Positions 31,653-41,831 of a DNA stretch of 64,000 bases are shown here, one piece after another. The stretch spans positions 218,085,978 to 218,149,977 of the forward strand of contig NC_081828.1 of assembly GCF_030867095.1 (NCBI RefSeq), read 5' to 3'. This DNA comes from Alligator mississippiensis (Eukaryota > Chordata > Crocodylia > Alligatoridae). The translations under genes were made by a program, and so were the position numbers. How positions within the stretch are numbered: position 1 is the first letter of the stretch; every line of letters starts with the position of its first letter. Under the pieces are notes generated by a model. The model did no database searches. It saw only the letters and a program-made list of their open reading frames with translations, and was not told the DNA's origin.

Positions 31653-34600
31653 TGCAGGGTTTCCTCTTCTGGAAAACAGCCCTGATGGCATTGACCGTGG
31701 CATCTTTAAATGTACGAAGTTTATACAGGAAGCAGAGATGGGAAACAATGTCCAAAACCTTATGGGACCTGCACACACAAGTGTTGTGCTTGCAAGAGTG
31801 CGGGATCCCATGGGGGAGGAATTATAAATATTTGGAGGAGCGATGGGGGGTTGGACCGTCATGGTGGGGGGGTTCAAATGAGAACAAATCAGCGGGAGTG
31901 GGGATCCTGGCAAGGAAAGGCGGCTGGAAAATCAAAGGCCAGCAGGTCTTGGAAGAGGGCAGACTACAGAAAGCAGTGGTGGAGGTGGAGGGCGTGGATG
32001 TGACTGTGTACAATGTCTATGCCCCAGCCGAGGATACGGAGAGGATGCCCTTTTTGCATAAATTGGGGATGTGTGTGGGGGGTGGAGGACCGCGGATTGT
32101 GCTGGGGGATTTTAATTGCATTGTCGAGGAGGGTGGGCGGATTGGGATAGGGCAGGGAGTCGGGATGGGTAGTACGGGGAAGTGGCTACGGGAGTGGATT
32201 AAAGATGAGGGGCTCCAGGACACTTGGGAAGGGTCAGGGGTGTTTACTAGAGTGGATCCAGGAGGACGGGGGCAATCGAGGATCGATTTTGTGCTGGTGC
32301 CAGAGGGGTTGGAGATCCGCAGGAAACAACTGATTGACGTGGTTTTCTCAGATCATCGCATGCTGTGGGTAGAGGTGGGCATCGGGCAGGGGCTCAAACA
32401 GGGGAAAGGAGTCTGGAAACTAAATGTCTCGTTATTGGATGACCCCCAGGAATGCGTTGCCTTCGAAAGTGCGTATCGCCAGTGGCAAACCTTGCAACCC
32501 TTTTTCCCAACCCGGTGGGACTGGTGGATTGAAATTAAGGGGCGCGTGCGAGAGTGGTTCGATGGTGCGGGGAGGAGAAAGGCACGCCAGAAAAAGAAGG
32601 AGCTGGCACGCTTGCAAGGAGAAGTTCAGAGATTGTGGGAAGAGTTGAAGAAGGGGGAAGCAGTGAAGAGAGAATGGGAACGGGCGAGAGAGGGGGTGAA
32701 AAAGTGGTTCCGCACCAGGATGAAAGAACGGATGCTCCTGGCCAAGGCGCAGTGGGTGGACGAGGGGGAGGAATGGGGCAGGTTTTTCACTTTACGAGTG
32801 AAAAGCAAGAAGCGGGTGATGGAGGTGGTCCGCACGGCCGACGGAGGAAGGGTGGAGGATGTAGAAGGGGTCTTGCGGGAGGTGACGAGATATTACAAGG
32901 ACTTGTTTCATAGGAAAGCGGTGCGGCAGGAACAAGTGGAGGGACTGGTGGGGAGTCTGGAAAGAAAGGTGGGGGAGGAAGGGAGGGAGAGTGTGAGAAA
33001 GGAATTGACGGAAAGCGAAATGCTGGGCGTCCTGAGATCGATGCCACTAAAGAAGACACCGGGAGGAGACGGGATCCCGGTGGAGCTCTACGGGAAGTTT
33101 TGGGACTTAGTGAAGGGGGATCTCTTGGCCCTTTTTAAGGAATTCATGGCGCGGGGTCAGGCAGGGGAGGGCTTTGCCCAGGGTGTCGTGGTCCTGATTT
33201 ACAAGAAAGGGGAACGGGAGCACATTAAGAACTGGAGGCCAATCACCTTGTTGAATGCCGATTATAAATTATTCACCAAGATCCTAGCGGCGAGGTTGGG
33301 GGCGGTGTTACCGCAGGTGCTGGGTGAGGAACAGATGTGCGCAGTGGGGGGGCGGCGGACGACACAAGCACTCTGGGTGCTTCGGGACACGCTGTCGTAT
33401 GTCACGGAACGGAAGTGGAACACGCTAGTGGCGAGTCTGGACCTGCAAAAGGCGTACCACAGCATTGGGCATGAGTTTCTGTTTCGGGTCCTGGAAGGGA
33501 TGGGGATGCCGGGAGAATTCGTGGGGTGGGTGCGGGCACTTTATGGAAAGGCTACAAGCAGGGTGCTGGCAAGGGGTTTCCTGGGGGAAGCCTTTGCAGT
33601 GGACTCGGGGGTGAGACAGGGATGCCCGCTGTCGCCGGGGCTCTTTGTCTGCGCCATCGAGCCCCTGGCACAACGGATCGGGGGGATAGGGTGATTAGCG
33701 AGGTGAGAGTGCCGAGGGGAGGGGAATTGAAAATCCTCCTATACATGGATGATGCGACGTGTAGTGAGGGACGAGGTGTCCCTGGGAAGAGCCTTGAAGC
33801 ACGTAGACGAGTTTGGGGAGGCATCCGGAGCGAGGCTGAACGTGGACAAGAGCGTAGTGCTTGCGGTAGGGAATTGGGGGGACTTGAGAAACCTTGGGCT
33901 ACAGGTGGAAAGGGAGGAACTGAAGGTGCTTGGCGTCTGGATGGATACCCAGGGGAAAGGGAAACGGGCGTGGGAAGTGTTGGAGGGGAGAGTGAAGCAG
34001 ACGGTGGGGTTGTGGAGCACACGGGGGCTATCATCGAGGGGGAAGGTGCAAGCGATCAAACAGTGCTTGCTGCCGCTAATCCTGTACACGGCGATGGTGT
34101 ACCCCCCGTCCTGGCGACAGGCCCGGCGGGTCCAGCGGGCCTTGTGCCTTTTCTTTTGGGGGGGGAAGACCGAGAAGGTGGCTAGGACAGAGATATATAA
34201 GGAAGAGGGATTGGGGGGATGGGGCTTCCCCAACATAGAGACCTTCGCTTACGTGCACTTTTTGAAGCTGGTGGTGAGGGAAGCGAGGGGAGCAGCGGGC
34301 ACCGTGACCGATTTCTGCAGGTTCTGGGGGGGAAGCTCCTGAGAAGGCTGGGCCTGTTCGGGAGTGCGTGGCAGGGAGCGTGGGCTTGGCAGATGTCGCG
34401 GCCCTACGCCCGACTTGGAGCCTTTGTTGCACAAGAAGGATTGGAGGGGTTAGGGATCGAGGGGCTGGGAGATGCCAAAAAGGTCTTCAATTTCCTGAGA
34501 GGGAAGCAGAGGATGTCGGATGTCGGGGAGTTGAGACCGGAGCAAGTCCGTAGGGTGTGGAAAGGACTGGTGGGGAAGGACTGGAAAGGGGAGCATGAGG

Positions 34601-35085
34601 AGCTGGCGTGGAGGGCGGTGCGAAATGCTCTGCCAGTGCGACAGGTGCTCTATCGCTGGGGACTCTCCCGGTCCCCCAAGTGCCCAAGGGAGCTCTGCGA
34701 TGAGCCCAAGTCGGTGACACATGTACTGTGGGACTGCTCGTATGCACAACGGGTGTGGGGGAAGGTGACCACCTATTTGAAGGATACGGGAAGGGGAACG
34801 GGGGTGACTTCCAGAAATGTTCTCTATGGTTTATCAGAGGGGACGGATGGGACATGGGGGGTGCGGGTCTTAATCACCTGCACCAAAGTAGCACTATGGA
34901 AAGTACGCTCCTTGTTGGCTCTAAAGGGGTCGTGCTTTTCCACAACAGAGTGTCTGCAGCTAGCAATGCACGAGCTGCACTTCTATAGAGATAGAGAAGG
35001 AAATACGAAAGAAGGAGGGGAGGAAAAATTGTGGGAAGAGCTGGACTTCAGGGGGTTGTTTCAGCCCCGCACAGGTGTAGGCTAA
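31652..35085 (+). pseudogene. LINE ORF2, AP endonuclease and reverse transcriptase, frameshifted
   Basis: ATG at 31652 shares its A with the ORF1 stop. The protein opens MALTVASLNVRSL a few codons in, then LVLGDFNC-type (IVLGDFNCIVEE), SRIDFVLVP and SDHRMLWVEV, which are endonuclease motifs. Reverse transcriptase blocks follow: KKTPGGDGIPVELY, NWRPITLLNADYK, SLDLQKAYHSI, SGVRQGCPLSP and LLYMDDATC with the catalytic YMDD. A C-terminal cysteine/histidine segment follows (CPRELCDEPKSVTHVLWDC). Total about 1140 codons. The frame shifts near 33.69, 33.75 and 34.33 kb, so this copy probably cannot move itself. Confidence 0.88.
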
Positions 35086-35357
35086 ACTAAGAGTCAGCAT
35101 TGTGAGTAGGAAAGGCTGGCGAGGGTTGCACATGGGATAGGGATAAGGATATGTGTAATATGTGTTAGATAGCCAATACTCAGGGATGTTGTCTATACTG
35201 TGTACAAGTGAGATGACGTGCAATATGATATCAATCCCAATGTTTTGTATTATGTTATTTGAAATGTTGTATTACTCGTTGTGAGGCCTCTGTTTGGGGT
35301 CCTTTTGAGTCTTTTGTTATAGTCTGGTTTTCTAATAAAAGGTATATAAAAAAAAAA

Positions 35358-35482
35358 GGTTTTCCCAGGGTGAGGCTCGCCCCTTGCACTCCGGGCGTGC
35401 TGACCCCTGCGATTTCCCCAAATGCGGGAAACTCGACTGCATAATTTGTGGTAGTGGGGGACTGCATTCGCGCTCTCCCCTG
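35358..35482 (+). ncRNA. RNU1: U1 snRNA nt 40-164, 3' portion of interrupted gene
   Basis: The 125 nt match U1 from GGTTTTCCC to the final CTCTCCCCTG. Stem-loop II (CTTGCACTCC loop), the Sm site AATTTGTGG and stem-loop IV are present and nearly identical to the intact units at 47.4 and 48.9 kb. The 5' splice-site pairing end is gone because the LINE sits in front. The 3' box follows 8 bp later. Cannot make functional U1. Confidence 0.93.
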
Positions 35483-35490
35483 GCAACACC

Positions 35491-35503
35491 GTGCAAAGAC
35501 AGA
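35491..35503 (+). promoter_or_regulatory. snRNA 3' box
   Basis: GTGCAAAGACAGA fits the 3' box consensus (GTTTN(0-3)AAARNNAGA) that directs Integrator-dependent 3' end formation. It begins 9 nt after the U1 end, as in the intact copies. Confidence 0.75.
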
Positions 35504-35689
35504 CTGGAAAGAGATCCTGGGAGCTGGATCCCGGGCCTTTTCTCCTCATACCCGCCACTCAACCACGGGCTGGAGTGGAGAGAGCCGAGGGAGAAGGGTC
35601 CCCGCACCCTGGTAGGATGGGGGTGCTGTGTGTCAGGGGGAGAAGCAGCAGCAGGGTGGGGGGCTGTGTCTTGGGAGTGAGGAGCAGAC

Positions 35690-36262
35690 ACACAGGCAGT
35701 GCCCAGCTCATAAATGGAGGGAAAGGGGCTGGGGGGCAGATTTAGGCCCCTGCAGGGAGAGGGGCAGGAGCAGGGCCCTGGGCTGGGCCAGGTCATCCAG
35801 AGGCACGGGGGGGGGGGGTGACTTCCCCTCAGCAGTGCACACCCCCTGAGGGAGGCATGGGGGCACATGCCCCCCCATGGGGCAGAGGTGGGCTGCCCGC
35901 TGCAGGCTGGAGCTTTGCGCCCTGCTGCCTTCCCCAGAGCTCAGCCACGCGACACGGTTGCTGCCCACCTGGCAGGCAGGGGACGTGCGGCACATTGGCC
36001 ACCCCGCACATCCCCTGCCTTCTCGGTGGCAGGACGCACACTGGGGTCGCACTGCTGGGGTCCTGGGGCAAAGGTAGCAGGGCGCAGAGCCCCAGCCCAC
36101 AGCAGGCAGCCCGCCTCTGACCTGCCCCCTCCCCAACGCCTCTGGACAATTTGCCCCAGCCCCAGGGCCTGCTCCTGCCCCACTCCCTCCTTCACCGTGG
36201 GGGCCTCAAACTCCCCCCCCCCACACCACCCCTTTCCCTCCACCTACCAGTTGGTAAAATCC
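35690..36262. repeat. Foldback element with long inverted arms
   Basis: The left arm (from AATGGAGGGAAAGGGGCTGG through CCTGCTGCCTTCCCCAGAGC) is the imperfect reverse complement of the right arm ending at about 36250. Arms are about 250 bp with a short centre near 35.99 kb. It lies in the U1 downstream spacer and is absent from the other units, so it is a separate insertion. Family unknown. Confidence 0.7.
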
Positions 36263-36329
36263 AGAGATCTGAGGGTTGAATCGGGAAATCGAGACTTGGA
36301 GTTATTTTGACTTCGAAATCCCGAGTCTC

Positions 36330-37095
36330 GCGATGGTTTCATGACAGCTGGCATTACTGGGAACTGTAGTGCTGATCCTCACGTCCATGTGATGTCTTTG
36401 AGGGGTTCACCAAAGTTTTCAGTCCTAATCCCAGCGCTGCTGGGGCAGGAACCTGCAACAGAACTCAAAGGCCAGACAAACAGCTGGGCCAGGACACGGC
36501 GCCACAAAAGCAACGTGTGCCTGGCCCAAAACGTGCCAGGCCCAGACAGACGGCAAACAAATGTACAGCGGGGCTCAGCAATATGGCTCTGCTGAGACAC
36601 AGCAATAAAATGGGGACTCAGGCCTGACCTGCACCCGGGCTTGAATGTACAACAAAGGAGCGCCAGGCCCACTTGGCTGCAGCCTGGCAAAGCCAGGCCT
36701 ATATAGCACTGAGGTCTGGACAAACAACAAGTGCCAGGGCTTCACCCTGGCCCAAATCTGCCAGCCAACACGTGGTGGGGTTCAGCCCCACGCCGGCGGG
36801 CTGCAATGCACCAGCTGTGAAAGAGCAAAAAAGGGCGCAAGATTATGGCCACAACCTGGACATCCAGCAACATCTGTATATAATAAAACCCTAGTCCCCA
36901 CTACATCCCCGCAGGGGTCAGGCCCACTTCCCAGCACAGGAGAGGATAGGCAAGCATCTGGCCAGCTCGGGGGCACAGCAGCACGGGCCCCACAGATGTC
37001 CTGCTCTCAGACAGGGCAGGGGAGATGTGGGGGGAGCAGCTCTGATGGAGCCCTAGGGCCGCACCAGCCGGCGGGGGGCTGATAGGGAGAGGACA
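36330..37095 (+). repeat. U1-unit downstream spacer, diverged copy
   Basis: Reverse complement of the spacers at 46.6-47.2 kb and 48.1-48.7 kb. Shared words include TCCTAATCCCAGC, GGCGCCACAAAAGCAACGTG, GGACAAACAACAAGTGCCAG and the AAATCTGCCAGCCAACACGT segment. ACTACAGTTCCCAGTAATGC, on the minus strand around 36350-36371, resembles a ZNF143 site. Confidence 0.75.
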
Positions 37096-37119
37096 GAGGG
37101 ACCAAGCCATCTACTCGCA

Positions 37120-37615
37120 CCGGGGAGGCCACATCTGGAGTCCTGTGTCCAGTTTTGGATCCCTAGTACAGAAAGGACGTGGACGCATCAGAGCGAGTCC
37201 CATGAAGGGCAATGCAAATTGCTGTGGGGCTGGGGCACGTGACTTGTGAGGTGAGGCTGAGGGAAATGGGCTGATGTAGTCTGCAGAAGGGAAGACCGAG
37301 GGGGATTGAATAGCAGCCTTCACCTCCCTGCAGGGGGGCTGCAAAGAGGATGGAGCTGGACTGGTCTCAGTGGGGGCAGATACAGGACAAGGAGCAATGG
37401 GCTCAAGCTGCAGCAAGGCAAGTGGAGGTTGGAGATTCGGAAGAACTCTCTCGTGAGGAGGGTGGTGGAGCACTGGAACGGGTTGTGGACTCTCCATCCT
37501 TGGAGGTTTTGAAGACCTGCCTGGACAACGCCTTGTCTGGGATGACGTAGCTGGGGCTGGTCCTGCTTGGAGCAGGGGGCTGGCCTGGATGCGATCCCCT
37601 GGGATCCCTTCTGTC
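37120..37615 (+). mobile_element. CR1 LINE 3' fragment
   Basis: Contains GGGGGATTGAATAGCAGCCT, GGTGGTGGAGCACTGGAACG and GGGGCTGGTCCTGCTTGGAG, the same 3' region as the copies at 9.1 and 24.2 kb. Non-coding. Confidence 0.8.
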
Positions 37616-37707
37616 ATAAATAAATCCCCAACAGAGTTAGATGCTCCTGCCACAATGGGCTGAGCGAGCTGTTTTACCCCCCCCCCCCACTTTTTTGTTT
37701 GGGCCAC

Positions 37708-38223
37708 CTGATATGGGCGTACCCTATGTCATATTTCCGAGTACTTCGGTGGAAGGTTCTAGAAGTTAGCACCTAATGCTAGGTCTTTATAATAGTAAGG
37801 AAAGTTCCGCCTTGTTATGTAAATATGTGCAACATTATTGGCTGGATGTAAATTGTTCTGTAAAAGATGGTTAGCTATTGGCCCGCTAGCCATATATAAG
37901 GTTACCCAGTTTCCGCCCAAGGCGGAGACCTCTGCGACGACCTCCGAGCTCGCTGCCCGGAGATCTGAGAGATCACCTTAAGAGGTTCGTTGAGAGACTG
38001 ATCCTCTTTCAGCGTCTCCCCGTTGCCGAAAATATCTGACATACCCTGTCCCGATTACTAGCTCGTTGTGTTGCGAACTCATCCATTCCTCCGTTCGATT
38101 GCCGTTCCTGTTACCTGTTGAGTTATTTGTATTCTACGTTCGCCTCGTTTTCTGTAACAAGCAAGCGTCATTCACCTACGCCAGAACCGTCTAAGGGCGT
38201 AAGTAAAATCTCTTTGGAACCAT
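37708..38223 (+). mobile_element. Candidate solo LTR of an endogenous retrovirus
   Basis: The block begins TGATATGGGC. It has a TATA box (CATATATAAGG) near 37900 followed by R/U5-like sequence. No coding region adjoins it. The right boundary and target duplication are not certain. Treated as a fossil; family unassigned. Confidence 0.45.
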
Positions 38224-38339
38224 TAAGCTGTCCTGCCTCTCCAGCCACACGCCTGCCCAACCGATCCCATTTTGCTTAACAAACCCTGATTTCTGGCCCG
38301 GCTGGTCCGGCTCCCAGGACAGCTGCCTGAACCCATCTC

Positions 38340-38549
38340 ACTCCTCTCATGTCCCGGGGCAGGGGCTTCCCCCAGGCTTGGGCCTGCACCTAGGATGCCC
38401 GCCACAGGGTTTGGAAACATCTGGAAGCCCCAGCCAGGGGTGGAAGACGTGTGCCCGTAGTAGGGCCGCTTCTGGCTCTGGACTGACTCTTGGATTTGGC
38501 TTCGTTTTGGCTAATCTGGCCTGGATTATGGACAATTTAAATTAAAATA
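38340..38549 (+). mobile_element. SINE-like repeat (tail shared with U-headed SINE copies)
   Basis: TTTGGAAACATCTGGAAGCC, GGGCCGCTTCTGGCTCTGGA and the AATTTAAATTAAAATAAATA tail match the reverse complement of 40455-40640. The upstream words GGGGC.TCC..CCCCAAG also occur in the U1/U2-headed copy at 62.93 kb. Confidence 0.6.
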
Positions 38550-38566
38550 AATAGACCCCCCTCCCG

Positions 38567-39221
38567 ACAGCGCCGCTCGGGCAGGGGATGCAGCGCCGAA
38601 GCTGGCATCACGCCGTCATGTCGCAGTCCAGTGAATTTGTCTCCAAGCACAAAGCCTTAGTGTCATGTCCCCCGTCCGTTGTCCCCCCCGCCTCTCCCCA
38701 TATTTTCTGAATGAAATCGGGCGTGTGCACGGGCCAAGTGTGGCAGCCCGCCGGGGTGCACACTTCCCTCGTGCACCAGGGAGCAGGAGAGGGACGCAGC
38801 CGGCTGGCCGAAGTGCTGGCTAGTCTGAACTTGGCTAATTGGGGGATTCGCATCAAAGCAGCGCGGGATAGCCCGTACACACGACAGCCAGCTGCGCTGA
38901 GCCGGGCTCCGGGGACGGGACGATGCGGGGTCCCTAGTGCGGGCGACCGGCGCGTGCGTCTGCGGGGCGGGCTAGTGCAGCCGACTCTGGGGGCGGGGCT
39001 TGATGCTTATCTGCATACCCAGGATGCAATGCTCCCGGAGCTGCGGGATTTGGGGTGTTTCTTTGCTGTTTTGGGAAAAGAAAGGTGGGGCCCGTGAGGT
39101 GGGGGTTGGGGGCTGTGCGGGCAGAGCTGTGCGGGGCGGGGGGTGGCGGGGCCGGGCCGGACCACCCTGTGCTGCGGGGCCCCCCCCCTGCCCCGGGCCG
39201 CTGCTGAGCCGTTGTAAGGCA
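38567..39221 (+). promoter_or_regulatory. Upstream arm and promoter of U5 gene 1
   Basis: The arm (38567-39360) is the inverted, diverged counterpart of 41692-42517. The distal element is clear: ATCTGCAT (octamer variant ATGCAGAT in reverse) at 39009-39016, directly joined to TACCCAGGATGCAATGC at 39016-39032, an SPH/ZNF143 site. It lies 190-213 bp upstream of U5. A conserved ACCCTG(T/C)GCTG(C/T)GGG word near 39165 may be the proximal element, but this is weak. Confidence 0.72.
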
Positions 39222-39338
39222 TTACTCTGGTTTCTCTTCAACACGCATAAATCTTTCGCCTTTTACTAAAGATTTCCGTGGAGAGAAGCAGTAACGAGTT
39301 TACACCCAATTTTTCGAGGCCCCGTTCCGGCGGGGCTG
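39222..39338 (+). ncRNA. RNU5: U5 snRNA gene 1
   Basis: The sequence follows vertebrate U5 closely: TACTCTGGTTTCTCTTCA, the invariant loop 1 flanked by its stem (AAATCTTTCGCCTTTTACTA then AAGATTT), CCGTGGAGAG, an Sm-type site (AATTTTTCG) and a GC-rich 3' stem. U5 holds exon ends in the spliceosome. The 3' box (GTGTGCAAAAGTAGA, 39346-39360) follows. Loop 1 and its stem are intact, so it may be expressed. The exact ends are inferred from human U5. Confidence 0.92.
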
Positions 39339-40454
39339 TCCTTCCGTGTGCAAAAGTAGATCCCGTTTGTTTTGTGGCAAAGTGCTGATGAGAGGGACAG
39401 CGCCCCGTGTGTGCTGTTGCCCTCGTCGGCCGTGTGCTTGGAGTGACAGCAGCGGTGACTGTGCGCCGTGGTTAAACACTGCTGTTGCTGCGTGTGGGCT
39501 GCGGTGCCTCGCTTGGCATCCTGCGTGTTTGTGCGGGCAATCAGGTGCGGTGCCCATCTTCTCTCCGGGTAGGAGCGGGCCCTGGGCTGCCGGGAGATCA
39601 TCTGCCTCCTCCCACGTCTTGTGGCACCCACACACCTCCTCACCCAGGCTCGCCCAGGTTATGGTGCTGGTTTAGTTGCCAACAACCGGACTGTGGAGGA
39701 GGGTGTGCCGGGTTACACCGTACCACCGCGCAGACCAAGAGAGGCCTGGTCTGACAACAGAGTCAAAGGGGACAGTAAAGCGTTGCTAAAATCCCAGGCT
39801 TTGCACTTGCTGCCGGGGAGGTGCAGCTCCATCCAGCTGCACTTCAAGATGCATGGCTCCCCGAAGCCTGCGAGAGAGATCGCACCCGCACTGTGGTCAC
39901 ACTCGGTCTCCTGGCACAAGAAGTGTGTCTGGGGCACGCGTCAGGCCGGCAGCCGGCTGCGACCCTCCCTGCACCACCGCCCGGAGCAGCAGCTGCCCCA
40001 GGCAAGGGGCACAGTGTGTGCAGAGTCCAGGCAAGCACTGCTGGAAAACAGAGGCCGTAAGAGCCCACGAGGACGTGTCCCCCTGGCCAGATCCATGCTC
40101 CCCGGAGCCTCCAGCACCAAGCGGCTCCACACACAGCTCAGCATCGACCGCCCCTTGGCCTGCCAGGTGCTGCACGGCCAGCACAGAGCCTGGCTCAAAG
40201 GCCTCAGCCCACACACCGGATAAAGACGCAGCGGTTCCTCGCCTATAGATGAGGAGAAGCTGCAGCCTCTCCTGCTCCTCTGCGCTGAGACATCCTCGAG
40301 CCAGCTCGGCTGAGTGAGACTGATTCTTACTTGAACACAACCCTTCCGCCGTCCCCCGGGGTCTCCGGCCAGAGCCTCCTTTCTGGGCAGGGGTGTTACC
40401 AGCTGGGCAAGGGCCAGGGGCAGGTTGACCAGGACGTCCCTGGACCTGGTGGGG

Positions 40455-40700
40455 CTGCAGATTTTTTTTTAATTCAATTTTCCATATTCCAAGCCAAACT
40501 CCCCCAAACAAATTCCAACTCCAAGAGCCAATCCAGAGCCAGAAGTGGCCCTACACCCGGCAAACATCCTCCACCCGTCTGGGGCTTCCAGATGTTTCCA
40601 AAACATTTGGCAGGCGTCTTATGTGCACAAGCACAGAGGCTTGGGGTTCGGATGCCCCCAAGTTTTGCTTGCCCTCAGCTGTAGGGCCCCAGCGGCAAGC
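40455..40700 (-). mobile_element. SINE-like repeat, inverted copy
   Basis: The reverse complement of this stretch matches 38340-38549 (TTTGGAAACATCTGGAAGCC, CCACTTCTGGCTCTGGATTG, poly-A end at 40460). Its head contains GGGGGCATCCGAACCCCAAG, also found in the copy at 62.93 kb. Confidence 0.65.
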
Positions 40701-40963
40701 CAGGGAGGAGGCTCCCATTTTCATAAAGTGGGCTTAAAGCCCAGACCTTCCCACTCCAGCAGCTAAGTGGGAGGCTTGCAATGCATTACCTTGGCAGGTG
40801 CTCGCCCCGTGCCAGGAGAGCGGTCTTCCCTGGTGTGGCTAGGTCCCAGGACCTCCGAGCCTTGTGCCCTGGCCGAGCCCCAGGCCCACGGGGTGCCACG
40901 GCAGGCAGGGGTGCTGTCCCCTTGCCCCTTCCTGCAGAAGCACGATGCCCACTGCTGGTGCAG

Positions 40964-41095
40964 GTGAGCGGCCTGGAGGTGTTGGCAGTGGGCATGGACC
41001 ACCCCGTCATCCACGTCCACATCAGTCACAAGTCATGACTGCATGACCTGGGCAAAGTGCTGTGGGCCGTGCGGCTGGACCAGGTGGCCCCGACC
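40964..41095 (+). pseudogene. Possible relic of a TMEM176-like N-terminal exon
   Basis: After an acceptor-like GGTGCAG the frame reads VSGLEVLAVGMDHPVIHVHI then SHKS, a stop (41036-41038), and LHDLGKVLWAVRL. TMEM176 proteins carry a VNG...HVNVHIHQES...L segment at the N-terminus, so HVHISHKS may be the same motif. The stop means it is dead if real. The match is short. Confidence 0.35.
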
Positions 41096-41715
41096 CAGGC
41101 CCTGCCCGCAGCTGCTGCATCCAGGAGATGAAGGCGCTGCGGGAAGGTTTGGGGCTGGTGGGACAGGGCCTGGGATCAGGGAGACTTGGGGGGAGCAGGT
41201 GGAGTGAGGGCCTGTGGGGGTGGGAGCACCTGGGCTGGGGGCTCTCCCTGGGTGCCCAGCGGAGGGGAGGGTGAATGCTGCAAGGCCGGCTGGATCCCGG
41301 TGCAGAGAGTCAGGGTTTTAAGTCAAGTGTCTGTGGAAATCCCTATCTTGTGCTCTGGTGTTTGCGGATCTTGTGTTCTCCAGCTCGTGTTCGGGGGGGC
41401 CAGCAGGACTGACGGCAGGAGAAGAAGTAATGGTAGTAGTTGTAAGAAGAAGCAGTGTTTGAGTGCTGCCCAAGCCGTGGCAAAGGCGGCAGCCCAGGGC
41501 CCAGGGCCCTCTCCGACCAGCAGAGATGCCGAAGAAACACGAGGACGCAAGCCAAGCCCCGCACGTGCGCAGCACTCACCCCGCACCGGCACGGGGCCCC
41601 GGCGTCCTGAACCCCCCGGGCCGGGCCGGGCCGTGCAGCACCAAGCGCACAATACGAGCCCTTTCACCAGCAGCAAAGCACAATTTAACTCGTATACTTT
41701 TGCACGCTCAGGGTA

Positions 41716-41831
41716 CTTCCGCCAAAACGGGGCCTCAAAAAATTGGGTGTAAACTCATCACTGCTCCTCTCCATGGAAATCGTTAGTAAAAGGCAAAAGA
41801 TTTATGCGTGCTGAAGAGAAACCGGAGTGAT
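41716..41831 (-). ncRNA. RNU5: U5 snRNA gene 2
   Basis: On the minus strand it reads CCGGTTTCTCTTCAGCACGC, the loop GCCTTTTAC, an intact Sm site (AATTTTTTG) and a 3' stem. A 3' box-like GTGCAAAAGTATA lies at 41692-41704. Relative to copy 1 it has TTGCC for TCGCC, and a C in ACTAACGATTT that breaks one pair of the loop 1 stem. It may be a variant gene or beginning to decay. Confidence 0.88.

Larger units (their letters stand above)
30205..35357 (+). mobile_element. Tx1-like (L1-Tx1 group) LINE inserted in a U1 gene
   Basis: A 5.1-kb non-LTR retrotransposon with about 185-250 bp of 5' leader, an ORF1 with zinc knuckles, an ORF2 with endonuclease and reverse transcriptase, and a 3' end AATAAAAGGTATATA plus ten A. 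The A tail abuts U1 nt 40 (GGTTTTCCC). The 5' boundary is set where similarity to the U1 upstream region stops and is uncertain by some tens of bases. U1 nt 1-39 and part of the upstream flank are missing at the 5' side, consistent with target deletion on insertion. The Tx1 group is known for site-specific members (for example Keno in U2 snRNA). ORF1 is intact and ORF2 has three apparent frameshifts, so it is relatively young. Confidence 0.85.
39361..41691. other. Spacer between the inverted U5 genes
   Basis: Holds a minus-strand SINE-like repeat (40455-40700) and a possible TMEM176-like exon relic (40964-41095). The open frames of up to 200 codons at 39.6-40.25 kb show no domain, splice context or codon bias and are not called. 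Confidence 0.45.

Noticed and set aside
35900-35925. U4-like word GAGCTTTGCGC
   Set aside because: No further U4 sequence follows, and the word lies in the foldback element.
38290-38310. Y RNA-like start (GGCTGGTCCG)
   Set aside because: The match stops after about ten bases and the 3' end and U-run are missing.
39621-40248. Open frames of up to 200 codons between the U5 genes
   Set aside because: Three overlapping frames with no domain, no splice context and composition explained by GC content.
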